Source: Nitrospirillum sp034427435
GTDB taxonomy: Bacteria > Pseudomonadota > Alphaproteobacteria > Azospirillales > Azospirillaceae
Length of the DNA: 64,000 nt
Direction of reading: 5' to 3'
NCBI RefSeq assembly: GCF_034427435.1
Contig: NZ_JAXQNP010000002.1
Location: forward strand, 620,001 to 684,000
The notes under the pieces were generated by a model that did no database searches, had not been told where the DNA came from, and saw only the letters and a list, made by a program, of their open reading frames with translations. A program made the translations under genes and the position numbers. The stretch's first letter is position 1, and each line of letters starts with the position of its first letter. Positions 1 through 8,225 of the stretch are shown in pieces.

Positions 1-748
1 CCAAACCCCAGGGGATGGAGATCAGGCGGGTCTTGCGGCCCGTCAGGTCCAGCGTCAGCTGGATCAGCTCCCGGAAGCTGTAGGCGCGCGGGCCGCCCAG
101 CTCATAAGTCTTGCCCTCGGCGCCGGCGCGGGTGGCGGCGTTGACGATGGCGTCGGCAACGTCACCGACATAGACCGGCTGGAAGCGGGTGGCGCCGCCG
201 CCAATCAGCGGAACGAAGGGCAGCGTCTTCGCCATGCCGGCGAAACGGTTGAAGAAATTGTCCTCGGGCCCGAACACCACGCTGGGGCGCAGGATGGTGG
301 CCTCGGGGAACACGGCGCGCACGGCCTGCTCGCCCGCCGCCTTGCTGCGGGAATAGGCGGAGCGGGAGTTGGCGTCCACGCCCAGGGCGGAGACATGCAC
401 CAGGCGGGACACGTCGGCGCCCTTGGCCAGACGGGCGATGCGGCCGGCGGCCTCGGTATGCACCAGGTCGAAGCGCTGGCGGCGGCCGCCCTCGGCCAGG
501 ATGCCCATCAGGTTGATGACGACATCGGCGCCCTCGATGGCGCGGGCGACGGAGGCGTCGTCGGCGATGTCCACGGCCATGGGAACGATCTGGCCCACGG
601 CGCCATTGGTCTTGAGGAAGGCGGCCTCGCCCGGGTGGCGGGCCGGCACGCGGATGACGCAGCCCGTCTTGGCCAGGCGCCGGATGACATGGCGGCCGAT
701 GAAGCCGGCCCCGCCGAACACGGTGGCGATACGAATGCTAGTGCCCAT
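1..748 (-). CDS. NDUFA9-like NAD(P)-binding epimerase/dehydratase (C-terminus outside window)
   Basis: Reading the minus strand from the ATG at 748 gives an open frame of 249 codons that runs off the window edge, so the C-terminus is missing. A Rossmann nucleotide-binding motif GGAGFIG lies at residues 12-18 and a YSRSK (YxxxK) motif at about 131-135, both typical of extended short-chain dehydrogenases. The overall pattern matches the atypical SDR group annotated as complex I NDUFA9 subunit family protein, which in bacteria is thought to bind NADP(H) and has been linked to respiratory complex I or quinone-related functions. An AGAGG sits directly against the ATG, which is unusually close for a ribosome site. 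The family call is fairly safe; the cellular role is not established. Confidence 0.85.
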   Translation of the reverse strand, partial: MGTSIRIATVFGGAGFIGRHVIRRLAKTGCVIRVPARHPGEAAFLKTNGAVGQIVPMAVDIADDASVARAIEGADVVINLMGILAEGGRRQRFDLVHTEAAGRIARLAKGADVSRLVHVSALGVDANSRSAYSRSKAAGEQAVRAVFPEATILRPSVVFGPEDNFFNRFAGMAKTLPFVPLIGGGATRFQPVYVGDVADAIVNAATRAGAEGKTYELGGPRAYSFRELIQLTLDLTGRKTRLISIPWGL

Positions 749-1039
749 CCTCTTAGACCCTCTGCCCACTAAACGATTGACCCGCCAGACCCATTGGCAC
801 CCCCGCATGCGGGCGAGGGGTGGATAGCGGGGCCGGCGGCGGCCGAAGACCCAAGCTTATAGCGAAGCCGGCGGGCCAGGGCTAGGCGCTTGGAATGCAA
901 GGGAGAGGACGCGCCCATGCGCGTGTGCGTGCGTGAGCACGCTCGAACTTCTCCTGGGCCGCTCCTGGGCCGCCGGGGTGGCCGCCGCCTATCTCCAGCG
1001 GAGACGTCACAAAAAACGAAAAATCCCAAAAGAAGAGTA
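749..1039. other. Intergenic region without a gene, with a tRNA-Leu-tail-like stretch
   Basis: No convincing reading frame is present between the NDUFA9-like gene and the first tRNA-Leu promoter. The part nearest 748 should carry the promoter of the minus-strand gene. A CTTCTCCTGGGC stretch at 948-959, preceded by TCGA, matches the 3' end of the tRNA-Leu genes (1153-1164) and is followed by a second CTCCTGGGC. It may be a decayed tRNA copy. Confidence 0.5.
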
Positions 1040-1068
1040 TTGACAGGCCCCGGCCATAATCGTACTTA
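1040..1068 (+). promoter_or_regulatory. Promoter of tRNA-Leu copy 1
   Basis: TTGACA at 1040-1045, a 17-nt spacer and TACTTA at 1063-1068 form a housekeeping-sigma type promoter ending 13 nt before the mature tRNA. The identical arrangement precedes the second copy, which supports its use. Confidence 0.7.
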
Positions 1069-1081
1069 GGCGGCCCGCGCT

Positions 1082-1168
1082 GCCCAGGTGGCGGAATTGG
1101 TAGACGCGCAGGTTTCAGGTACCTGTGGCAGAGATGTCGTGGAAGTTCGAGTCTTCTCCTGGGCACCA
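1082..1168 (+). tRNA. tRNA-Leu (anticodon CAG), copy 1
   Basis: A complete class II tRNA of 87 nt with encoded CCA. The acceptor strand GCCCAGG pairs with CCTGGGC near the 3' end, and the anticodon stem CAGGT/ACCTG encloses the loop TTCAGGT, giving anticodon CAG, which reads CUG. A long variable arm is present as expected for leucine tRNA. The tRNA body is identical to the copy 339 bp downstream. Confidence 0.96.
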
Positions 1169-1192
1169 ATTACAGCGCGGGTTTAACGCAGG

Positions 1193-1221
1193 GCCGCCGT
1201 GTTCCAAATGGAACCGGCGGC
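1193..1221 (+). terminator. Hairpin after tRNA-Leu copy 1
   Basis: GCCGCCG and GTTCC (1193-1205, one bulged T) pair with GGAAC and CGGCGGC (1210-1221) around an AAAT loop. A GTTT follows shortly after but there is no long T run. It is conserved after copy 2, so it is probably the tRNA terminator. Confidence 0.6.
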
Positions 1222-1378
1222 CCGCGGCGTTTCTGGGGCACGCTTCAACGCCATCTCCCCCATCCCCTTCCCTGAATACCTGCGCCCGGCACAACCACTT
1301 CTGTCGAATGCCCGCGGGTGGGGTGTCCTTCCGCTTGAAGGCGTGATCAAAAAATATCGAGCGCCCACAAGAAGGGTG

Positions 1379-1407
1379 TTGACAGGCCCCGGCCATAATC
1401 GTACTTA
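1379..1407 (+). promoter_or_regulatory. Promoter of tRNA-Leu copy 2
   Basis: TTGACA at 1379-1384, 17-nt spacer and TACTTA at 1402-1407, the same as the promoter of copy 1. Promoter, tRNA and hairpin were duplicated as one unit. Confidence 0.7.
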
Positions 1408-1420
1408 GGCGGCCCGCGCT

Positions 1421-1507
1421 GCCCAGGTGGCGGAATTGGTAGACGCGCAGGTTTCAGGTACCTGTGGCAGAGATGTCGTGGAAGTTCGAGTCTTCTCCTG
1501 GGCACCA
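1421..1507 (+). tRNA. tRNA-Leu (anticodon CAG), copy 2
   Basis: Second copy of the 87-nt tRNA-Leu(CAG) with encoded CCA, identical in the mature part to the gene at 1082-1168. The sequence between the copies has diverged, so the duplication is not a fresh assembly artefact; the tRNA body has been kept identical by selection or gene conversion. Confidence 0.96.
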
Positions 1508-1533
1508 ATTCAGCGCGGGTTTAAGGTCGCAGG

Positions 1534-1564
1534 GCCGCCGATGTTCCGATGGAACGCCGGCGGC
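1534..1564 (+). terminator. Hairpin after tRNA-Leu copy 2
   Basis: GCCGCCG (1534-1540) and GTTCC (1543-1547) pair with GGAAC (1551-1555) and CGGCGGC (1558-1564). It is the counterpart of the hairpin after copy 1, with changes only in the bulge and loop, which favours a terminator or processing role. Confidence 0.6.
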
Positions 1565-1675
1565 CCGCGGCGTTTCTGGGGTCCGCTTCCCAATGCGCGC
1601 CCCGATACGCGCCCTTGCGGCTCCCAGCACGCGCGGACCTTAATCGGCAGCCCCACCAGCATGAAGGACGGTATG

Positions 1676-2287
1676 ATGCCCATCGATCTCTATGACGGCG
1701 ACTTGCCCGACGGCCTGGACCTGGGCCCGGTGGTGGCCATCGATACCGAAACCATGGGCCTGAACCCGCACCGCGACCGGCTGTGCCTGATCCAACTGTC
1801 CTCCGGCGACGGCCGCAGCCACCTGGTGCAGCTGCGCCAGGGCCAGTACGATGCCCCCAACCTGAAGCGCCTGCTGACCAATCCGGACCAGCTGAAGCTG
1901 TTCCACTTCGCGCGCTTCGACATCGCCGTGCTGAACCAGTACCTGGGCGTGCTGACAGCCCCGGTCTACTGCACCAAGATCGCGTCCAAGCTGGTGCGCA
2001 CCTACACCGACCGCCACGGCCTGAAGGACCTGTGCCGCGACCTGCTGGGCGTGGAACTGTCCAAGCAGCAGCAATCGTCCGACTGGGGCGCTGAGGAACT
2101 GACGGCCGAGCAGTTGAAGTACGCCGCCTCCGATGTGCTGTACCTGCATGAGATCAAGGCCAAGTTCGACGCCGTGCTGGCCCGCGAGGGGCGCACGGAA
2201 TTGGCCGAGGCCTGCTTCCGCTTCCTGCCGCATCGCGCCCTGCTGGACCTTGCCGGCTGGGACGAACCGGACATCTTCGCCCACTGA
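1676..2287 (+). CDS. Ribonuclease D-like 3'-5' exonuclease, short form
   Basis: A protein of 203 residues consisting of a DEDD-type 3'-5' exonuclease domain without the HRDC domains of classical RNase D. The ExoI DTE motif is at residues 23-25, an ExoII-type FHFARFD near 80 and an ExoIII-type YAASD near 160. These acidic residues bind the two catalytic metal ions. Short RNase D proteins are widespread in alphaproteobacteria and probably trim structured RNAs such as tRNA 3' ends; its position right after two tRNA genes fits but does not prove this. AAGGA at 1664-1668 favours the ATG at 1676 (or 1673) over the in-frame ATG at 1661. The frame continues upstream into the tRNA, but that part is not coding. 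Confidence 0.88.
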   Translation: MPIDLYDGDLPDGLDLGPVVAIDTETMGLNPHRDRLCLIQLSSGDGRSHLVQLRQGQYDAPNLKRLLTNPDQLKLFHFARFDIAVLNQYLGVLTAPVYCTKIASKLVRTYTDRHGLKDLCRDLLGVELSKQQQSSDWGAEELTAEQLKYAASDVLYLHEIKAKFDAVLAREGRTELAEACFRFLPHRALLDLAGWDEPDIFAH

Positions 2288-2303
2288 CGTGGCCGGCGCC
2301 GGC

Positions 2304-2345
2304 GCGCCCCGAGACCCCATCCGCATGGGTGGGTCGCGGGGCGCC
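2304..2345 (+). terminator. Long hairpin downstream of the RNase D gene
   Basis: GCGCCCCG at 2304-2311 pairs with CGGGGCGC at 2337-2344, with inner GACCC/GGGTC and CCAT/ATGG pairing around a CCGC loop. There is no T run after it, so factor-independent termination is uncertain. Confidence 0.5.
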
Positions 2346-2520
2346 CCCCTGGAAAAAGGGACGGCGCATGACGATTTGACCGTGGAATCCAGGCTCGGGT
2401 AGATTACGCCCAAGCCGGCGTGGTGCCGCGCGACATGCCCGCGCCACATTTGGCGGCCAAACCCCGTGGAACCATGACCCTGCCCCCCCTACAGAAAACC
2501 CCGGCGCCGATCCTGGCGAC

Positions 2521-3298
2521 GTGGGCGGGATTCGGCAGCCGGCAAGCCCGGCCGGTTCCGCGCGCCCCTCTTCCAGCCCCCCGGCCCCCGCCCCCCGGGG
2601 CGGCGCCAGCGCCCGCCATACCCGCCGGGTGAACTTGGCCAAGGTGGTGCTGCCTACCCTGGCGGGGTTGACCATCGCCGCCATCGCCCTGTGGCCCCTG
2701 ATCAAGGAAACCACCAACCCCCGCCCGGCCGATCCCGGAACCGGACAGCTTGAGATGCTGGACGCGCATTTCCTGGGCACGGACAAGACCGACCGCCCCG
2801 TGGAGGTGCGCGCCGACCGCGCGATGCAGGAGAGCAATCAGGACAACCTGATCGATCTTGTTTCGCCGGAGGCGGAGATCACGCTAAAGAATGGGCAGTG
2901 GGTGACCCTGAATGGGGACACCGGGCGGTACGACAAGCAGTCTGGCCACCTGACGCTGGAGGGGAGGGTCACGCTGTTCCACGACCATGGCTATGAGTTC
3001 ACCACCGACAAGGCGGAAGTGGACACCAGCAAGAACATCGCCTGGGGCAACGCGCGCGTCGCCGGCCAGGGCCCCTTCGGCGACATCGACGCCGGCGGCT
3101 TCCGCATGACCGACAAGGGCAGCACCATCGTCTTCACCGGCAAGGCGCGCCTGCGCCTGGTGGAGAAGGACCGCCATACCGATGCCGCGCCCAGCGGCCC
3201 CGGCGCCATGCCCCGCATCCCGGCCCCGCCCGCCCTTTCCACGCCGCCCCTCTCCCCCCACTGCGGAACCGTCGCGGACCGGAGGCAAGCAACCTTGA
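2521..3298 (+). CDS. lptC: LPS export system inner-membrane protein LptC (3' end out of frame)
   Basis: LptC is the single-span inner-membrane part of the Lpt bridge that carries lipopolysaccharide from LptB2FG to LptA. One membrane helix lies at about residues 42-61, followed by a periplasmic beta-jellyroll domain (TLNGDTGRYD, GHLTLEGRV and similar repeats). The GTG at 2521 is the first start in frame; an ATG at 2474 in another frame is possible if an indel lies in the C-rich leader. As written, the frame has no stop and runs into the lptA signal peptide. Removing one base (or adding two) in the C run at 3254-3259 would end it at TGA 3296-3298, overlapping the lptA TTG start, giving about 258 residues. 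That correction is inference. Confidence 0.75.
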
Positions 3299-4367
3299 GT
3301 ATCCGGTTCATGAAGACGGCCCCCCTGAAAACGGCCCGCCCCAAAACAGCCCCGATGATGCGGTCCCTGTTGCTGCGCGGCCTTGTGGTCACGGCGTGCG
3401 CCGTGGTCGCCCTGGCCCCCACTTCCCACGCGGAGGAGCCGGCGGCCAAGGTTGCCCCTCAAACGCCGGCGGGCGAGAAGCCGGCGAAAGCGAAGAAGGC
3501 CGCCCCCCGGCGCAAAACCCGGCCGTGGCCGGGGAGCCCGGGTTGCTGCCCTTCACCCCGACCGAAGTGACGGCCGCGCCACCGGGCGCGGTCGACATCA
3601 CCTCGGACGAGACGATGGAATGGCACAACGACCAGCTGGCGGCGGTGGCCCGCGGCCATGTCGTGGTGGTGCGGGGGGAGGACACCCTGCATTGCGACAC
3701 GCTGGTGGTCTATTACCGCAAGGCCCAGGACGGCTCGACCGAGATGTACCGCATGGCCGCCGACGGCCAGGTGGTCATGACGTCCCCCAGCCAGCAAGCC
3801 TATGGCGACCACGCCGTGTACGACGTGGACCAGGACGTGACCGTGATGACGGGCGACCATCTGCACCTGGTCACGCGCAGCGACACCGTCTACGCCCGTG
3901 ACACCCTGGAATACTGGAAACAGCAGCAGCTGCTGGTCGCGCGCGGCAACGCCGTCGCCATCAACGACAAGGGCGACCGCATCCGCGCCGACGTGCTGGT
4001 CGGCATCATGGAACAGAACGCCGCCAAGCAGCTGGAAATGACGCGCATGGATGCCAAGGGCAACGTGCTGATCGTCACGCCCAAGGATATCGCGCGCGGC
4101 AGCGACGGCACCTACAACGTGAAGACCCGCATCGCCATCCTGACCGGCGATGTGAAGCTGACCCAGGGTCAGAACCAGGTGAACGGCCACAGGGCCGAGG
4201 TCAACAACGCCACGGGGGTCAGCCGCATGCTGCCCGACGAAACCGTCAAGGGCGGGCGGGTGCACAGCGTGCTGGTGCCCAAGCGGTCGGACCAGCCGGC
4301 CACCCCTGGCACGCCGGCCGGCCCCGCCAGCGGCACCAAAACCCCCGGTGGCGGAGCGCAGCCATGA
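3295..4367 (+). CDS. lptA: LPS transport periplasmic protein LptA (frameshifted in this sequence)
   Basis: LptA forms the periplasmic bridge that carries LPS to the outer membrane. A signal peptide (around MMRSLLLRGLVV, ending near THA) is read in one frame and the OstA-like beta-jellyroll body (from LLPFTPTEV onward) in another. Adding one C to the six-C run at 3503-3508 joins them into one protein of about 357 residues, longer than E. coli LptA because of an Ala/Pro/Lys linker and a C-terminal tail. The TTG at 3295 has GGAGG nine bases upstream; the ATG at 3310 lies too far from it. The 3' end overlaps lptB by ATGA. lptA is normally essential, so a sequencing or assembly error is likelier than a real mutation. 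Confidence 0.82.
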
Positions 4368-5197
4368 GCAAGACGACCGAACCCGCCACGGCGGCCCCAA
4401 GGGACAAGGTGCCCGCCGCCGCCGCCCCAAAGGATTCCAAAACGGAAGGTCCCCGCCTGGTGTCGGACAATCCCAACAGCGGCTTGACCGCCACCAAGCT
4501 GGGCAAGAGCTACAAGGGCCGGCCGGTGTTGCGCGACGTCAGCGTCAGCGTGCGCCGGGGCGAGGTCGTGGGCCTGCTGGGCCCCAACGGCGCCGGCAAG
4601 ACCACCAGCTTCTACATCATGACCGGGCTGATCATGCCCGATTACGGCACCATCACCCTGGACGGGCTGGAGGTCACCGAGCTGCCCATGTACCGCCGCG
4701 CGCGGCTGGGCATCGGCTATCTGCCGCAGGAGGCCTCGATCTTCCGCGGCCTGACGGTCGAGAACAACATCCGCGCCGTGCTGGAGGTGGTCGAGCCCGA
4801 CCGCGACAAGCGCGAATCCACGCTGGACGAGCTGCTGGCGGAGTTTTCCATCAGCCATCTGCGCCGCACTTCGGCCCTGGCCCTGTCGGGCGGTGAGCGC
4901 CGCCGCGTGGAAATCGCCCGCGCCCTGGCGTCCCAGCCCAACTTCATCCTGCTGGACGAACCCTTCGCCGGCATCGACCCCATCGCCGTCAACGACATCC
5001 GTGAACTGGTCAGCCATCTGCGCGAACGCGGCATCGGCGTGCTGATCACCGATCACAACGTACGCGAAACCCTGGATATCGTTGATCGCGCATACATTCT
5101 TCACGACGGTATGGTATTGATGGAGGGTGAACCGTCGGAGATCGTGGCGCACAAGGACGTGCGTCGTGTTTATCTTGGCGAACGGTTCAGTCTGTAA
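4364..5197 (+). CDS. lptB: LPS export ABC transporter ATP-binding protein LptB
   Basis: Cytoplasmic ATPase of the LptB2FG transporter that extracts LPS from the inner membrane. Of 277 residues, Walker A GPNGAGKTT is at 73-81, Q-loop Gln at 122, signature LSGGE at 174-178, Walker B ILLDEP at 195-200 and the switch histidine in ITDHNVRE near 229. About 40 extra Ala/Pro/Lys residues precede the ABC domain compared with E. coli LptB. It starts on the ATGA overlap with lptA, so the genes are translationally coupled. The lptC-lptA-lptB-rpoN order is conserved in many proteobacteria, while lptF and lptG lie elsewhere. Confidence 0.95.
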   Translation: MSKTTEPATAAPRDKVPAAAAPKDSKTEGPRLVSDNPNSGLTATKLGKSYKGRPVLRDVSVSVRRGEVVGLLGPNGAGKTTSFYIMTGLIMPDYGTITLDGLEVTELPMYRRARLGIGYLPQEASIFRGLTVENNIRAVLEVVEPDRDKRESTLDELLAEFSISHLRRTSALALSGGERRRVEIARALASQPNFILLDEPFAGIDPIAVNDIRELVSHLRERGIGVLITDHNVRETLDIVDRAYILHDGMVLMEGEPSEIVAHKDVRRVYLGERFSL

Positions 5198-5257
5198 AGC
5201 AAGTATAAGCGCATTCGCGCGATCCATTTCGGGCCACAGTTATAATTTGGGCGGGTG

Positions 5258-6805
5258 ATGGCGCTTCAACAACGCCTCGATCTTCGGCAGACCCAGGCGC
5301 TGGTGATGACTCCCCAGCTGCAGCAGGCAATTAAGCTGTTGCAGCTGTCCAACCTGGAGTTGGCCGACTACGTCGACCGCGAGATGGAGCAGAATCCGCT
5401 CCTGGAACGCGATGATGGCGACCGCAACCGCGATCCCGCCCCCGATGGCGTGGATCGTGAGGACCCTGTGGCGCGGGCCGACGACCAGCCCATGCGCGAC
5501 ACGGCCGATCTCACCGCATCCGACCGGCTGGGCCCGTCCAGCGACGCGCCGCTGGACACGGATTATGAGAACGTCTGGACCAACTCCAGCGCCGTGGACA
5601 TGGCCGCCGACATGCGCGCGGACGGTGGCGGCGATGGGGGCGAGGCCTTCGGCAACTGGTCCGGCCGGGGCGGCAGTTTCGAGGACGACGAGAACTCGTT
5701 CGAACAGACCCTGTCGGGCAGCGTCTCCCTGCGCGACCACCTGACCGAACAGATCACCATGGACATCGCCGATCCGCTGGATCGGATGGTGGCCTTCGCG
5801 CTGATGGACTACCTGGACGAGGCCGGCTACTTCATTGGCGACATCGGGATCATCGGGGACCAGCTGGGCTGCACCGAATCGCAGGTCGTTTCGGTTCTGG
5901 AACGGTTGCAGCGCCTGGACCCGGTGGGCATTTTCGCCCGGTCGCTGAAGGAATGCCTGGCCCTGCAGCTGCGCGAGCTGGACCGGCTGGACCCCTGCAT
6001 GCAAGCGCTGCTGGACAACCTGCCCCTGCTGGCGGCGCGCAACGCGCCCGCCCTGCTGAAGGTCTGCCAGGTCGACGCCGAGGATCTGGCCGACATGGTG
6101 TCGGAGATCAAGGCGCTGAACCCGAAGCCGGCGCTGGCCTTCGACCATGAGCCGGTGCACACCGTGGTGCCCGACATCCTGATGCGCGCCCAGCCGGGCG
6201 GCGGCTGGCTGGTGGAACTGAACAGCGACACCCTGCCCCGCGTGCTGGTCAACCAGCGCTACTACGCCCGCATCCAGGGGGCCGCGCGCAACAAGCAGGA
6301 CAAAGAGTATTTGGCCGAACAGTTCCAGTCGGCCAGCTGGCTGGTGAAGTCGTTGCACCAGCGCGCCAACACCATCCTGAAGGTCGCCACCGAAATCGTT
6401 CGCCAGCAGGACGCGTTTTTCCTGCACGGCCTGCAGTTCCTGCGCCCCCTTATCCTTCGGGATATAGCGGAGGCGATCGGCATGCACGAATCGACCGTCA
6501 GCCGCGTGACGACCAACAAGTTCATGGCCACGCCGCGCGGCCTGTTCGAGCTGAAATACTTTTTCACATCAGCCATTTCCGGGGCTGACGGCCAGGCCGC
6601 CCACTCCGCCGAGGCGGTGCGCTACCGCATCAAGGTGCTGATCGACGCGGAGAAGCCGGACGAGATCCTTTCGGATGATCGCCTGGTCGAGATCCTTCGG
6701 GATGAGGGGATCGACATTGCACGGCGGACGGTCGCCAAGTATCGTGAAGCCATGAAGATCCCTTCCTCAGTCCAGCGTCGCCGGGAGAAGGCCCTTGGGA
6801 TCTGA
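5258..6805 (+). CDS. rpoN: RNA polymerase sigma-54 factor RpoN
   Basis: Sigma-54 directs RNA polymerase to -24/-12 promoters that need AAA+ activators, classically nitrogen assimilation and fixation genes. The N-terminus has the Gln/Leu-rich activator-interacting region I (QTQALVMTPQLQQAIKLLQ), followed by an acidic region II with many Asp residues, the core-binding region, a helix-turn-helix (MHESTVSRVTT) and the diagnostic RpoN box ARRTVAKYRE about 27 residues from the end. Length is 515 residues from the ATG; a GTG three bases earlier is also possible. It follows lptB by 60 bp and precedes hpf and ptsN, the usual rpoN neighbourhood. Confidence 0.97.
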   Translation: MALQQRLDLRQTQALVMTPQLQQAIKLLQLSNLELADYVDREMEQNPLLERDDGDRNRDPAPDGVDREDPVARADDQPMRDTADLTASDRLGPSSDAPLDTDYENVWTNSSAVDMAADMRADGGGDGGEAFGNWSGRGGSFEDDENSFEQTLSGSVSLRDHLTEQITMDIADPLDRMVAFALMDYLDEAGYFIGDIGIIGDQLGCTESQVVSVLERLQRLDPVGIFARSLKECLALQLRELDRLDPCMQALLDNLPLLAARNAPALLKVCQVDAEDLADMVSEIKALNPKPALAFDHEPVHTVVPDILMRAQPGGGWLVELNSDTLPRVLVNQRYYARIQGAARNKQDKEYLAEQFQSASWLVKSLHQRANTILKVATEIVRQQDAFFLHGLQFLRPLILRDIAEAIGMHESTVSRVTTNKFMATPRGLFELKYFFTSAISGADGQAAHSAEAVRYRIKVLIDAEKPDEILSDDRLVEILRDEGIDIARRTVAKYREAMKIPSSVQRRREKALGI

Positions 6806-6943
6806 ACCATGCGCCCGATGGATGGCGCATGGCGGCTGGCCTTCCCAGCGTAACGAGGCCGGTCGCGGGCTATTGTAACGGCCGACGGCAAGGCACCACG
6901 CCGCCGCCACTCCTGGCTTCCAACCAAGCGAGACGGACAGGCC

Positions 6944-7588
6944 ATGCATATAATCGTCAAAGGCAAGCAGCTAGACGTTGGCGAGTCCCTGCGCACCCAT
7001 GTCGAAACGACATTGACCGGGTTGGTCGAGAAATATTTCAGCAGTCCGATCGAGGCGACCGTCGTGCTGTCGCGCGAGGCGCACCTGTACAAGGCGGATA
7101 TTCAGGCCCACGTGGGCCGCGGGATTCTTCTGCAAGCCTACGCCGAGGCCACGGAACCCTACCCCGCCTTCGATGAGGCGGCGGAGCGCGTCGCCAAGCG
7201 GCTGCGACGGTATAAGCGCCGGCTGCGCGACCATCACCAGCGCGTCCACGGCGAGGCCGAGGCCGCCGTGCCGGCCCGCAAGTACATCATCAACGCCGAC
7301 GCCCATGACGACGAGGCCGACGAAGGCGGTCATGAGGCTGGCGCCCACAATGGGCACGCGGTGAACGGCAATGGTGCCGACCACCACCCCATGATCATCG
7401 CCGAGATGCAGACCCATATCGACATGCTGACGGTCAGCGAGGCGGTGATGCGCATGGACCTGGCGGACCTGCCGGCCCTGCTTTTCCGCAACCGCGCGCA
7501 CGGCCACCTGAACATGGTCTACCGCCGGCCGGACGGCAATGTCGGCTGGGTCGATCCGTCCGATGGGAAATCGGCCGCGACCCACTGA
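6944..7588 (+). CDS. hpf: Ribosome hibernation-promoting factor, long form
   Basis: The first 100 or so residues form the S30AE/RaiA ribosome-binding domain (starts MHIIVKGKQLDVGESL), which sits in the decoding region of idle ribosomes. A His/Glu/Asp-rich linker follows, and the C-terminal 55 residues form the dimerisation domain (MDMLTVSEAVMRMDL-like, ending GNVGWVDPSDG) that lets long HPF pair two 70S ribosomes. Length is 214 residues, usual for the long type. Position between rpoN and ptsN is the classic yhbH/hpf locus. The start ATG has a plausible purine-rich site (GAGACGGACAGG) upstream. Confidence 0.95.
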   Translation: MHIIVKGKQLDVGESLRTHVETTLTGLVEKYFSSPIEATVVLSREAHLYKADIQAHVGRGILLQAYAEATEPYPAFDEAAERVAKRLRRYKRRLRDHHQRVHGEAEAAVPARKYIINADAHDDEADEGGHEAGAHNGHAVNGNGADHHPMIIAEMQTHIDMLTVSEAVMRMDLADLPALLFRNRAHGHLNMVYRRPDGNVGWVDPSDGKSAATH

Positions 7589-7658
7589 GTCGGCAAGGCC
7601 CCGGGGCTTCCCCCCATTGACCTGGGGCCAGTGATCGCCGAAGCTTGAACCGGGGGTG

Positions 7659-7688
7659 GGACGGAAAAGTTTGGTAACTTTTCCGTCC
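7659..7688. promoter_or_regulatory. Perfect 13-bp inverted repeat between hpf and ptsN
   Basis: GGACGGAAAAGTT at 7659-7671 is exactly complementary to AACTTTTCCGTCC at 7676-7688, with a TGGT loop. It could be the hpf terminator or an operator for ptsN, whose start lies 30-45 bp away. There is no T run after the right arm, and the AT-rich middle favours a protein-binding or attenuator role. Confidence 0.55.
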
Positions 7689-7717
7689 TATAACACTTCT
7701 AGTGACAAGCCGGGTAA

Positions 7718-8218
7718 GTGAGTGTGGTGGCAATGCCGTCCCAGTTTTTGTTGACGCCGATGGTCGAGTTGCTGAGGCCCGACGGCATTGTCGCCAATCT
7801 CAAGGCCTCCTCCAAAAAGCAGGTGCTGCAGGAGTTGGCGAAGCGGGCCGCCGACCTGACGGGCCAGCATGAGCGGGCCATCTTCGACGTCTTGCTGGAG
7901 CGGGAGCGGCTGGGCACCACCGGTGTGGGGCGCGGCATCGCCATCCCCCATGGCAAGCTTCCGGCCCTGCCCAAGGTCTGCGCCCTGTTCGCGCGCCTGG
8001 ACCGGCCGGTGGACTTCGATTCCATCGATGAACAGCCGGTGGACCTGATCTGCCTGCTGCTGGCCCCGGAATCCGCCGGCGCGGACCACCTGAAGGCCCT
8101 GGCCCTGGTGTCGCGCATGCTGCGCAACCCGCTGTTCTGCGAGAAGCTGCGCGGCGCCGACACCGCCGACGCCATCTACGCCCTGCTGACGCACACGGAA
8201 GCCAGCAACGCGGCTTGA
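7718..8218 (+). CDS. ptsN: Nitrogen-regulatory PTS component EIIA-Ntr (PtsN)
   Basis: EIIA-Ntr is the terminal phosphate acceptor of the PTS-Ntr relay (PtsP, NPr, PtsN) and, by its phosphorylation state, adjusts potassium transport, nitrogen and phosphate responses. The phosphorylated histidine lies in GRGIAIPHGKL (His78 from the GTG start). Length is 166 residues, or 161 if the ATG at 7733 is used; no strong ribosome site separates the two. The phosphodonor gene ptsP is at 12009-14384 in the same window; the HPr/NPr gene is not present here. Confidence 0.94.
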   Translation: MSVVAMPSQFLLTPMVELLRPDGIVANLKASSKKQVLQELAKRAADLTGQHERAIFDVLLERERLGTTGVGRGIAIPHGKLPALPKVCALFARLDRPVDFDSIDEQPVDLICLLLAPESAGADHLKALALVSRMLRNPLFCEKLRGADTADAIYALLTHTEASNAA

Positions 8219-8225
8219 TACGTTT

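Noticed and set aside
1082..1507. Duplicated tRNA-Leu as the end of a genomic island
   Set aside because: No integrase or foreign genes lie between or beside the copies; a local tandem duplication explains the pattern.
1427..1675. Upstream extension of the RNase D frame through tRNA-Leu copy 2
   Set aside because: This part lies on the tRNA and its hairpin; a good ribosome site precedes the start at 1676.
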